Under the pieces are notes generated by a model that worked only from the letters and a program-made list of their open reading frames with translations, was not told the DNA's origin and searched no databases. Of a DNA stretch of 64,000 nucleotides, positions 54,985 through 64,000 are shown piece by piece. Within the stretch, counting starts at the first letter, position 1. The number at the start of each line of letters is the position of its first letter. Origin of the DNA: Lactuca virosa (taxonomy: Eukaryota > Streptophyta > Magnoliopsida > Asterales > Asteraceae); the NCBI GenBank assembly GCA_928212115.1, contig CAKMRJ010005634.1, positions 263,607,723 to 263,671,722 of the forward strand, written 5' to 3'. The translations under genes and the position numbers were made by a program.

Positions 54985-57238
54985 TGTCACACCCCCAGCC
55001 ATCGGCGGAAACACCGGGTAGTGTAACGTTATTCTTCGTATCACAGTTATATAACATACATTGAATAGTACTAAAGAAAATACATACCTTTATTGATAAC
55101 TGAAAGTTACATAACTGTTTTTCTAGGGCCTATTACATGATATCCGACTATGGCATACTTCTTAATGAACAGAAAGGTAATAGTAAAACTTCTTCTGTTC
55201 GAATACATACCAGCTTTTCAAGTTCCTGAAAACACATGCATTTTAAAATACGTCAACATAAAGTTGGTGAGTCCACAAGTTTTGACTCCATAAAATAATA
55301 CATTTTCCACGTTCAAAAGTATAGTTTTGAAAGTATCATTTTGACTCTCCAACATTTAGTATGTATATTAGGTATAATAGTTTACTTATCAAGTAAGTGT
55401 TATACCTAAACATTCCTTAATCCTAAGGTATAAGTAGGGGGAAACTTATACTTAACATTAATACTTGTATACGACAAAGTATAATGTTTCTAACAATTTG
55501 CTACCATGAGCCTGTAACCGCTGCTATGACATAATACCTCTGATAGAACACACTCATGATTTACCATGAGAAACAAATACACTCATGATTTACCATGAGA
55601 AACAACACCGTACGCTTCATCGACGCCGGAACAATAACAAATAAAAGGATAGTTCATCACTCGCTTTTTGGTTGACTGTAGCTAACAGTCACAAGTGGGA
55701 TGGTCAACCAGTATACTAATTATACACGACTTCCTCGCTCACACGGGATTAACGGTTACAGTTCAGAGGATTTCCGCTAAGATCCCCAATCTTAGTTGAT
55801 GAATACAATTACTCATGTAGACTTCGGCGACTTCCTATAACTCTAACAACAAAAGTATTTTCATGTCTAAAACCCTAAGTTACTAGACTATGCTTTTAAA
55901 CATTACTCCTAACTTCATAATATTTAGGCAGTATAACAGCTATATCTTGAAGTAAAACCAGGTTTTATCTTGACCTAAAACCAATAATAGCAACATATAA
56001 CGTTCCTAGTTTTATCTTGACATAAAAACTATCAATAACAATACCAAGTTTTATCTTGACATAAAACTAACAATAACAACATATAACATATCTAGTTTTA
56101 TCTTGACAGAAAACCAATAATAGCAACATACTTTATAACTTAACATATAGAACTTCCGAACATAACTTCGGAATTATATCGCACACAACATATATATAGA
56201 ATCCTAAGTATAACTCAAGATCTACATTAGTATACTATTATAACAATAACATGCTAACAACTTTACAATAGTTGTATACTTTCAGATACGAAATAACTAT
56301 ATCCCTGTTATTATAACTATCTACATTGATACTAATATACTATCATATAGACATAATAATAACGTATATATAATATTTAGCATGCGTTTTCCCCCGAAAT
56401 ATTAGAAAGTGGGGCCGTGAAACTCACCCTAGTAGCGTGATTTTATGTTATCTAAGCAAAACGGTCAGCGTACGAGGTCGTCGGGGCTCGGGATGTAAGA
56501 TAGCCTCAGCAAAGGAGAGAGGAGAAAGAAGTTTAGGTGTAAGAATGGCTGAGGTCGGACCTGCTATTTATAGTAGGGATTTTGGACCCCCACGTCGTGG
56601 GTTTTGGACCCCCACATCGTGGCTTAAGATCTTATCCCCGTAGACTTGCCATTTGCGTCCCTAGCTTCGGAAGGTGTCATGTGACTCATCACGTCGTGGG
56701 ATATCTTTGCTCACATCGTGAACTTGGATCTTATCCCCTCGCAGCCTCGTCACACACCTTCTAGATTCCGAGATGTGGATAACTGACTCCCCACGTCGTG
56801 GGCTCTATGCCCACGTCGTAAGCTGAGTGAGATTAGGGTTTCTGACAACTTAATCTTCGGAAGGTCGTAACTTTCACATACGAACTCCGTTTTTGACGTT
56901 CTTTATATGCACGTGTAGGTATTTACAAGTACTACAACTCTCTTTTAGACTCCAATAGCTAATTCTAAGTCTATTTTAAATTCCTCTTATTATAGAGATT
57001 TATAGTGTTCGGTTTATCATAACTTCTTCATGCGAAGTCAGATTCAGACATTCTCTATATTTTTGGAATCGTATGGGCATATACTTTGAGTTGTATCATA
57101 AAGAAAGTTCATATTTGTATTAGAATTTATCATGAACTACATAGCACTCTTATCACATTACTAGGTTAACATAATCACATTACATGATTGGCATAATCAC
57201 ATGTGATTGTCTATTGACCTATTTTGACTAGTGTTACA
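54985..57238 (-). repeat. Solo LTR of a gypsy element, minus strand
   Basis: 2,254 bp bounded (plus strand) by TGTCACACCCCC and GTGTTACA, so on the minus strand it runs TGTAACAC...GGTGTGACA. CCCCT flanks it exactly at 54980-54984 and 57239-57243. No internal region remains, so LTR-LTR recombination removed the body. It contains several CCCACGTCGTGGG dyads (56590-56830) and a fourfold TTTTATCTTGACATAAAA-like repeat (about 55962-56110). Confidence 0.9.
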
Positions 57239-57676
57239 CCCCTGTAGCTTTCGATGGTTTCACAGTTTGTAACCATATTCGACATTAGGACCTAATTTTC
57301 GACAATTTGAAGAGTTGTGAAGATCTTTCGAAATTAGCACCTGAAGTATCTAAATTTTGGTATAAATTACCCAATTTCGAAAATGGGATTATAAATCTGA
57401 GAAATTGAAGAATGTTCATTTATGGTCCCTACAGTTGGTGCGAACTTACACTTTATGCCCAGTTTCGCAAATGGGAGAGTGTTTCACATCTTAGAATATT
57501 TTTGGCGCAACGGGTCCCTGCAGAATTCAAAAAAATGACATTTTTTTACCCGGATTTTGGAAAATCTTGCAACTTTCACCTGAAAAGTCAAAAAAATTCA
57601 CAAATTGGAAAATTTTTTGAGGCTTTTTTGTGATTTTTTTCCGTGCAAGTTTTTCGGGAGTTTCATTTTTGGTACA
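57239..57676 (+). other. Non-coding internal region of element E, right of solo LTR
   Basis: Frames are short. AACTTTCAC and AAATTGGAAAA-like text, no domain. Confidence 0.45.
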
Positions 57677-57913
57677 CATCAAGGGGGAGTATTGTGAAGT
57701 TCATTCCTCGGGCGCTTCTCACCCTGAATGGGTTTTATAATCATTTTTTTATTATAAAAAGGGGGAGAATGATGGGTATTCGAAGCGAGTTTTTCAGGTA
57801 TTTATTTGCGTATTTGAAAACCGATGTTACGTCGAGGGGGAGTTTGGTCTTGATCGCGCGGGGTCGTTGGATATTGAAGCCGGGACATCCAATCCAATCT
57901 TTGAGGGGGAGAA
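57677..57913 (+). other. Cluster of four polypurine tracts before the 3' LTR of element E
   Basis: AAGGGGGAGTA at about 57680, AAAGGGGGAGAATGA at about 57759, GAGGGGGAGTTTGG at about 57834 and TGAGGGGGAGAATG at 57903. Only the last abuts the LTR and is the plus-strand primer. The others are spaced about 70-80 bp apart. Confidence 0.65.
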
Positions 57914-58199
57914 TGTTAGGGCGCAAATTCATTCTTGGATGTCATGTGGGCTTACTCCTTTGTATGTGTGTAATGAGTTGTCTTTCCTTTATAAGGAAGT
58001 GAGTGACACTCATTTTATGTAATGAACACTTTGAGAGCATTAGTTTAGAGAGAGAAATTTCAAGACCCATTTGTAGTCTTTCTATCAATACTAATGAGAG
58101 CTAAACCCATATTTAATGACTCTATGTGTTCATGATTTGTATGATGATTCACTAGATCTTTCTTATTCCGCACATGTCATCATAATCAACACCACTATA
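57914..58199 (+). repeat. 3' LTR of element E
   Basis: 286 bp, TGTTAGGGCGCAAAT to CACTATA (the CA end decayed to TA). About 44 bp longer than the 5' LTR. Confidence 0.85.
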
Positions 58200-58204
58200 G
58201 TGTT

Positions 58205-60562
58205 TTAATCTAAGATCATTTAATTTATGTTGCATATGATTGTATTCATGAAGTAGTTAATTGGCACTAATGGAGGTCTTTCGGCAGCTGGTGGCAGGTT
58301 GAGGTGGGAATCCTAGGATAGCCTAGGAAGTATTGTAGTGTTCATGGTGTGTTGTTTAGCAGATTTTGGTGGTATAATTATGAGGAGTTAACTTAGAGAA
58401 TTCGAATGATTCTTGAGGAAAGTATGGATAGGTGTGGAAGGTAGCATTGGGCCCGTACTACCGGAAGCATAGGATCCATACTCGAATCGAGGGAACTCAC
58501 GAGGATCCTAAGGAGCTTGTTGAGAGTAGATGGCATGGTTGGTACGGTGATTTATGACAATGTTTATGGATTTGTCGATCTTTTGGTTATGGTTGTTCAG
58601 ACTGAGGATGGGACTAGTGATTGTTAGGGCTTTAGTGGCCATGTCAGTTTGGCGTGAATGGTGTGGAGCTAAGTGATTTAGTTGATTTGAGGTATCGAGG
58701 GCCTTATTGGTGGTAGTTCTAGTTGAGTCGCGGGACTCAAGAAGGAAGTGATTGTTATGATCGACTCAAGGATTGCAGTCGGGGGCTGAGTGATTGGCAG
58801 ATGGATCAGGGTGTCACTATCATCGACAGAAGCTATGTTCTTCCAGCTTCTGCGTTTAGAGGAGAAAGAGAGATAAAGAGAGTTAGTAGACATGTTATTT
58901 TCAGGGTTGGGATGTAGACCCAACATGGGGCTATATGGCCGCGGTATTTCGTCGATGTATTGCACTGTAGGAATACGCAAGAGGATCCTTGTGGTATGGC
59001 TGCTTTGAGATGAGATCAAGGGTCTGCTTTCTTGAGATGAATTGATGGTTAGGATGTAAAGGCGACGGGTGTAGTAATCCATTTGTTTCTAGATAGTAAG
59101 TTGGCGTTTTTCTTGTGCATCTGCATGAAATTCTTGATGATATAGGCAACCATGATTGGGGAGTTCCCGAGGTCTCCATCTGATATTCAGAATCTCTTTG
59201 AGTTTGCTTCGTCCTTATCTAGAAGATCATCATGTGTTGTGTTATACATTCCAAGGGTCAGGGATGATATGTATATGGGTAAGTCGTTTGAGTTTTGTCC
59301 TATCTATAATGTCAGTTGGTAGTAGTTCGAACCCTAAATGGGGGAGAGCTGGATATTCTGCTAAGGGAATCATCGCTTTGCTCGAGTTATGGTTTCAGAA
59401 GAATGGGTCATAGAGATTTGCGGTTCGGGTATGCGAAAATTTGGTTTAGGATTTGGTCAAGACAGGGGAGCGGACCATTTGTTCATCAGATGCATGTTTT
59501 CAAGAATGCAAGAGTCATCTCCATGGCAAGAATATGTTATACAAGGAGCTAGGTTTAGTCAGTGGCTCCTTTCGGAAACATCGAGAAATAGGTCAAGCGG
59601 AATTTGGGTCGCTCAGGTTAAGTATCAATCGTTGAAGGATTGTCATCTTGTTGTTTAGATTGATATATGTAGTCTAGGATGGACAGTTTCTAATCGGTCA
59701 ATCACTTTCAGAGTTTAGTATGTATGCTCCATCGTGGGTTTTAGTTCAGTAGTGTATTGGATCATGGGATTAGTTGTCATAGCATCTTCGATCGTTGGTT
59801 ATTTCGTTCATCACCAATATTTGAAATTCTTTGGAAGTTTCAGGTTGTATCAGTTAAAGTTCAATGGATGCGTCAACCTATCTCCAAGTTCGGCGCAAGA
59901 TCGGAAGATGTCCTTGGTTATTGGAAGTTTAGAAGTTAGGGCAGCATTGTTCAGTGTGTTTGGAGTATTCTCTTCGCATGTTTTGGTGGTGTTCTTAGTC
60001 AAAGTCAAGGGGTAGGTTCAACGAAGGGATGAATATCAGTCCTGGACTATGTTTCTGAAGTTTAGAATTGATGGGTTCCTGGACCCGGGAAGCATATTGA
60101 TGGTGTTATTTTGGTGGTTGTAGTTTTGAGAGTCAGCGGTTGTGTGGTTCACAATAGAAGTTAGGTCTTATAGTTAGGGATTTGTGGAATATTTTGGTGT
60201 TATACGTGTTTCTCCATAAATTGTTATTTAGTTGAGACTCCTATTAGGAGTCGCCTTGTTTTCGAATGGAGGGTTCAACAGCAGTGAATAATCAAGGGTT
60301 CTATTTTCTTTTGGTTATTATTCTTCAGTATTAATGGTTAGTGGGTCAAGGATACATTATTGGTTGGGGTACGCGAGTTTCACTAATATTGGGTTGAATA
60401 TAATTTGGGAAGGCAGTCGCCTGTATGAACTGAATTTTTAGTTCAGATTGGGTTTCGGGGAGGATCGTTTGAATGGCCCGAGGCGGAGATGTGAGAACAC
60501 TACCCCGAGTTATTTGCAGCAGCGGACTTCAAGGACGAAGTCTGATTCAAGTGGGGGAGAAT
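58205..60562 (+). mobile_element. Element N3, main internal region
   Basis: Continues 32211-32341 after removal of E. It aligns with N2 from about 23140 and with N1 from 18520, minus about 0.8 kb near 59955. The GGGCCCGTACTACCGGAAG landmark is near 58451. No coding domain is recognised except the tail at 60456-60545. Confidence 0.7.
60456..60545 (+). pseudogene. Gypsy polyprotein tail in N3
   Basis: Same tail as at 20782, with a TGA where N1 reads CAA, so this copy is decayed further. Confidence 0.55.
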
Positions 60563-61180
60563 TGTAACACCTCAAATTCCAAGTATTAACATTTTGACCC
60601 TTGGTGTGAATATTGCTTACAAATTTGGTCCCATGGCATTTTTGTAATTTTTAGGGACTGCTTGTGTCCACTGGGCGTACCCAAGCATATGTCGGGCGTA
60701 CGCAGCCTGGACTTAAAACCCTAATATTTTAGGGTAAAACCCTAATATTTTGGGTTTGTGCACTATTTATTCATCCTTAAATCTCAAGGCCCCCTTCATT
60801 AATCATCCCCCAACCTCATATTCGATCCTTGCAACCTTAAACCATTTCTAGAGCATCTTTGAGCCTTGACTGTGTATTTTGGTGATCTTGAAGGAGGAAG
60901 AGGGAAGAGGAGAGCAAGAGTGAAGCACCTTGGATACAGAAACACATAATCTTTTTGCACCACTTGGAGGTAGAAAGCTCTAATCTAGATGAAGTTTTGT
61001 TTAGATCTTGTTAACCATGGATTTTGTGTTCATTTGGGTCTCATATTTGGTCTATTTGACTGTTAGCAACTCTGGACCAAGTGAGTTTCCCTTCTGGACG
61101 TTTTGGGAGGTATAGAGTGATAAAAATGGAATCTTGGTTGTTCTTATCTCTCCATGAATTCCCTTTAGTGGGTTAGACCA
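60563..61180 (+). repeat. 3' LTR of element N3, first 618 bp
   Basis: TGTAACACCTCAAATTCC start, matching 20904 onward. It is cut at 61180 by the copia C remnant. A duplicated AAAACCCTAATATTTT segment lies at 60716-60757. Confidence 0.8.
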
Positions 61181-61834
61181 GTTGGATTAGGTGTCTAAGC
61201 CCATAACTATTTTGGTATGTACTTAACCCGATTATGAGCATGGCCCTTTTGGGTTGCCTTTACTCATGCAACTTGATAGGATGACAAGATGAGAGAGAGA
61301 GAGAGTAGAATTAATTATATGAATAATAAATTCGTACTCAAAATGGTTTTATTAATATATTACAAGATTAATATGTTATTTGGAAATCGTATTATTTAAT
61401 TAGTATTGATCAGAAATTAATTTTGAATTAATTTGGTGGTCAAAAGAGACTGATTAAATAATTGGGAACTGTTATGCAAATCATTGTTAGTTGCATAAAT
61501 GGGCTGATGGACTCCATAGATTGGAGTGGATGAAATTTATGGGGAAGCCCATATGATTTCGTCCAAGGGCTCTAGGGAAGGAGTCCATGGGCTACTTGTT
61601 GCCTAAGGTAGGTATTAGGGTTTCCACCTGAAAACCCTAGCAGCCACAGCTATATAAAGGACCCCATACAAGGGGATTTTCGTCCAAGCTTTGTGAAACC
61701 CTAAGGTGGCCGAAAATCCTTCTCTCCAAGTCTTCCTTTGCATTGAGTGTTTGTGACTCCATTAGAGATGCAACATTTGGGGCACTAGGGTTTGAGAATG
61801 TGAGTCAAGTGAAGGATTAGAGGGCCTGGTACAC
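61181..61834 (+). repeat. Copia C LTR (decayed, truncated)
   Basis: Starts GTTGGATTAGGTGTCTAAG, matching the A and B LTR starts with the first T lost. A TATA box lies at 61651-61659 (TATATAAAG). Similarity fades after about 61800 and the LTR end and primer site are missing. Confidence 0.7.
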
Positions 61835-62524
61835 AATGTTGTGCACTGGTCAAGTCCACCACAAAGAACGATGAGACTATTCGTCATGATTTGCTAAAAG
61901 TTTAGTAAATATGGTTATACTTACAAGATTAAGTGTAATTCTGAATCATTGAGAAGTTTCAATGTATGGCAGAACGAATAAGAAGAATCAATAAGGCAGA
62001 AAGATAAAAGGTTTCTCCAATCTGAGAAGAATGGAGAGTACTTTTGTATCATGTTTTATGATCGTCTGAATGATTGTGAAATCATATCACAATTGATCCT
62101 CCAAGGACAACTTAGTGCACTAGTATGGCTAAGTAGAGCAATTGTGAATTGTTAAAATGGTTAAATCAAAAGGTGAATCATACTTCGTTCCAATATCGAG
62201 TCTTAGAGTCATACTCCAAGATTGTGACTTGAGTGACATAGTCTTAAGTAGGTTTATAACACTCATCAAATATGGAATAGGAAAGGTTTTCTTATTTCTG
62301 TACATTTGAAATTGGTAAGTTGTGATTTCTTGGATAAGACAAAGACCAACTAAGACCGATTGTGTAAAGTGTTTGTCTTGATAGGAACCCACACTTACCC
62401 TTGAATATTTGTTTTGTAAAGAAATGTTTCTTGAGAAGAGAATATTATATGTCAAGAGGTCAGTGGGAGTCTTAAAGATCTTGAAAAGCTTCAAAGAACT
62501 AACCAAGAGTAGACCTATTGTTAA
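61835..62524 (+). pseudogene. Copia C integrase remnant fused to LTR
   Basis: Nucleotide resemblance to copia A and B integrase in colinear order: the TCCACCACAA phrase before the core (61856), GGAGAGTAC (62033, the SDRGGEY end), CAATTGATCCTCCAAGGAC (62091) and CAGTGGGAGTCTTAAAGATC (62460). Frames are fully scrambled. Gag, protease and the primer site are missing, so a deletion joined LTR to integrase. Confidence 0.6.
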
Positions 62525-64000
62525 TGTGACAACCCGAAATTTCTATCTTATTCAGTTGTTCAACTCAATCACAGTCAGACTTATTTCTGCTAACTTTTAG
62601 CACTGTTTAGAGTCTGTTTGCGTGTTTTAATCATATGGCATTCAAGAATCAAATTTTAGGAAGTATCTTCTAGGATAAATGTGCAAAAATCAAGCCTTAA
62701 ACCCCATTATGAGGTGTTTACGGCCAAACTTCATGAGTTTGGGCCGTAAACTCATCCATGGCCGTGAACTCATCCTATATGAATGAGTTTACATCATTTT
62801 ACATCATTTCCTTCATTTTAAGTCAAAGAACTCCCATTCTCTCTCAAGTATCATCAAGTTCTTCATCTTGATCTTCCAAAAAATGTAAGAATTCTTTTCT
62901 TTGATTTGTTGTTACAACACTTTATCTAGTAAGGATCATTGATTTCATCCATGATATCACTCCATTTTGATAGATCTTCAAGTGTTCTTCATTTAACCAA
63001 GAACACCCACTAGTGTTTTTGGACTTTAAACACCCTATCAAGCTTCTATCTTGTAAGTACACTTGCCTTAGCTTGTTTTCATGCTTGAATCACTTAGTTT
63101 ACACCTTCAAATCATCAAGAACTCAAGAACATATGGTGTTTACGGCCAAGGCAATCTCCTTGGGCCGTAAACACTCATAAGTGGTGCATATGTGCCACCA
63201 CTCCTTCCTAAGGCTTAGACTTGAACTTAGAACACTTACTATTGATTTGTAAGACCTTAAAACACAAAGAAATCAAGAACAAAGGGTGTTTACGGCCAAG
63301 GCAATCTCCCTTGGCCGTAAACCCTAATGATTGGTGCAAAGTTGCCACAAACACCTTCCTTAGCCTTGAAACTAAGCCTAGAACACTTCCAAGATGATTA
63401 TAGGACCTTAAACACACAAAATGGTACAAGATACCATGAGTTTACGGCCGTAAACTCATTGGGCCGTAAACCCATGGGCCGTAAACTCATGGGGGTTTAC
63501 ACTTGGGCCCGTAAACTCCAATGTGAGGCCTTTACAACCCTTAGGTGCAAACCCTTTTACTTCTAGCACTTGAATCAAGTGTTTCCTTGTCCTAAGGTGT
63601 CTTTATTGCTTAATTAGTTGTTAAATAACTAATTAGATACATATATGTGTCATTATATGTTAAATAGGATCCGTGTGTGTGCTCAAGTCTTCACTTGACA
63701 CTTAGCATGCTATACCAGTCGTTCATCCAAACCACTCACTGCAGGTGAGTTCATACCCCCGTATTTTCATAGTTTTTACTGTTTTAAGGGTGGGAGGGAA
63801 TACAAGTCTAACACAAAGATTTGGTGTTATAACAAATGATTTCAAATGGATTACAGTTATCAAAACAAATAGTTTCAAACATCTTATCAAAATGAATTTC
63901 AGTATCATCAAATGAAGTGGTTTTAAGTGATTGTTTCAAAAAGACGTCAAGTCATCAAAATGGATTTCTAAATTGAAACTTCTTTTAAATATTTTATTTT
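62525..64000 (+). repeat. Partial LTR of a G-family gypsy element (divergent)
   Basis: TGTGACAACCCG start and the same order of landmarks as the G LTRs (CTAACTTTTAGCACTG, TTCACCAAGAACAC-like, GTGTGTGCTCAAGTCTTC), but no TA microsatellite at the equivalent point and many substitutions. It runs off the window at about half length. It is inserted in the copia C remnant. Confidence 0.85.
62700..63520. repeat. GGCCGTAAAC array in the divergent G-family LTR
   Basis: The words GGCCGTAAAC and GTTTACGGCC recur about ten times, in both orientations and densest at 63430-63515, where the G LTRs have GACCGTAAAC. The change A to G is consistent across nearly all copies. Confidence 0.8.

Larger units (their letters stand above)
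32342..58199 (+). mobile_element. Element E: short-LTR non-autonomous retrotransposon, nested in N3
   Basis: LTRs of 242 bp (5') and 286 bp (3'), both starting TGTTAGGG. Flanking GTATT (32337-32341) and GTGTT (58200-58204) differ by one base and are taken as a decayed target duplication. Initiator-Met primer site and polypurine tract are present. Without its two insertions (G and a solo LTR) it is about 4.05 kb. It encodes only a decayed gag-like frame with an IWVPK motif and no protease, RT or integrase, so it must have been moved by another element. The IWVPK motif suggests copia kinship, which is inference. Confidence 0.8.

Noticed and set aside
57643..58002. 119-codon frame at the 3' end of element E
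   Set aside because: It spans polypurine tracts and the LTR start, has no domain and is not shared with the 5' LTR side.

Overview
This window is plant nuclear DNA that consists almost entirely of nested retrotransposons. I find no host gene, rRNA, tRNA gene or CRISPR array. The elements carry LTRs with TG...CA ends, primer sites matching initiator-Met tRNA, Ty1/copia and Ty3/gypsy polyproteins, one Mutator-like foldback element and long AT microsatellites. This fits a large, repeat-rich dicot genome. A composite-family plant such as lettuce is my guess from general resemblance, not something the sequence proves.

Left part (1-18519): a Tat/Athila-like gypsy element contributes only its 3' non-coding region (1-375 and 16020-16997) and its 3' LTR (16998-18519). 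Copia element A (376-16019, TSD CTTTA) sits inside that 3' region. A close relative, copia B (3766-11453, TSD GAAAC), sits inside A's pol gene. Both encode gag, CCHC knuckle, protease, integrase, RT and RNase H. Both are broken by stops, frameshifts or short deletions.

Middle (18520-32341): a Tekay-like non-autonomous family, here called N, is present as internal-LTR-internal (18520-26434). Its only recognisable coding trace is the last few dozen codons of a gypsy polyprotein. Next come a gypsy LTR remnant with primer site and gag start (26435-28215) and a minus-strand LTR fragment (28820-32210). That fragment is split by a Mutator-like foldback element (29609-31774, 9-bp TSD), which itself holds a MITE-like palindrome inside TA repeats.

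Right part (32211-61180): another N copy was hit by element E (32342-58199, TSD GTATT/GTGTT), a short-LTR, gag-only non-autonomous element. E was hit by gypsy element G (33463-53001, TSD TAAAC, 3-kb LTRs, large internal deletions) and by an unrelated gypsy solo LTR on the minus strand (54985-57238, TSD CCCCT). G in turn carries T, a nearly full-length chromodomain gypsy element (37703-46275, TSD TACTT).

Right edge (61181-64000): a decayed copia remnant C (LTR fused to integrase) is followed by a partial, divergent G-family LTR that runs off the window.

The insertion order can be read from the nesting and is supported by exact target-site duplications at most junctions. The most interesting points are a possible 65-nt in-frame intron at the gag-protease border of T, an additional coiled-coil-like ORF upstream of gag in G, stop codons that nearly all look like methyl-cytosine deamination, and short dyad motifs or arrays that recur in the LTRs of several families.
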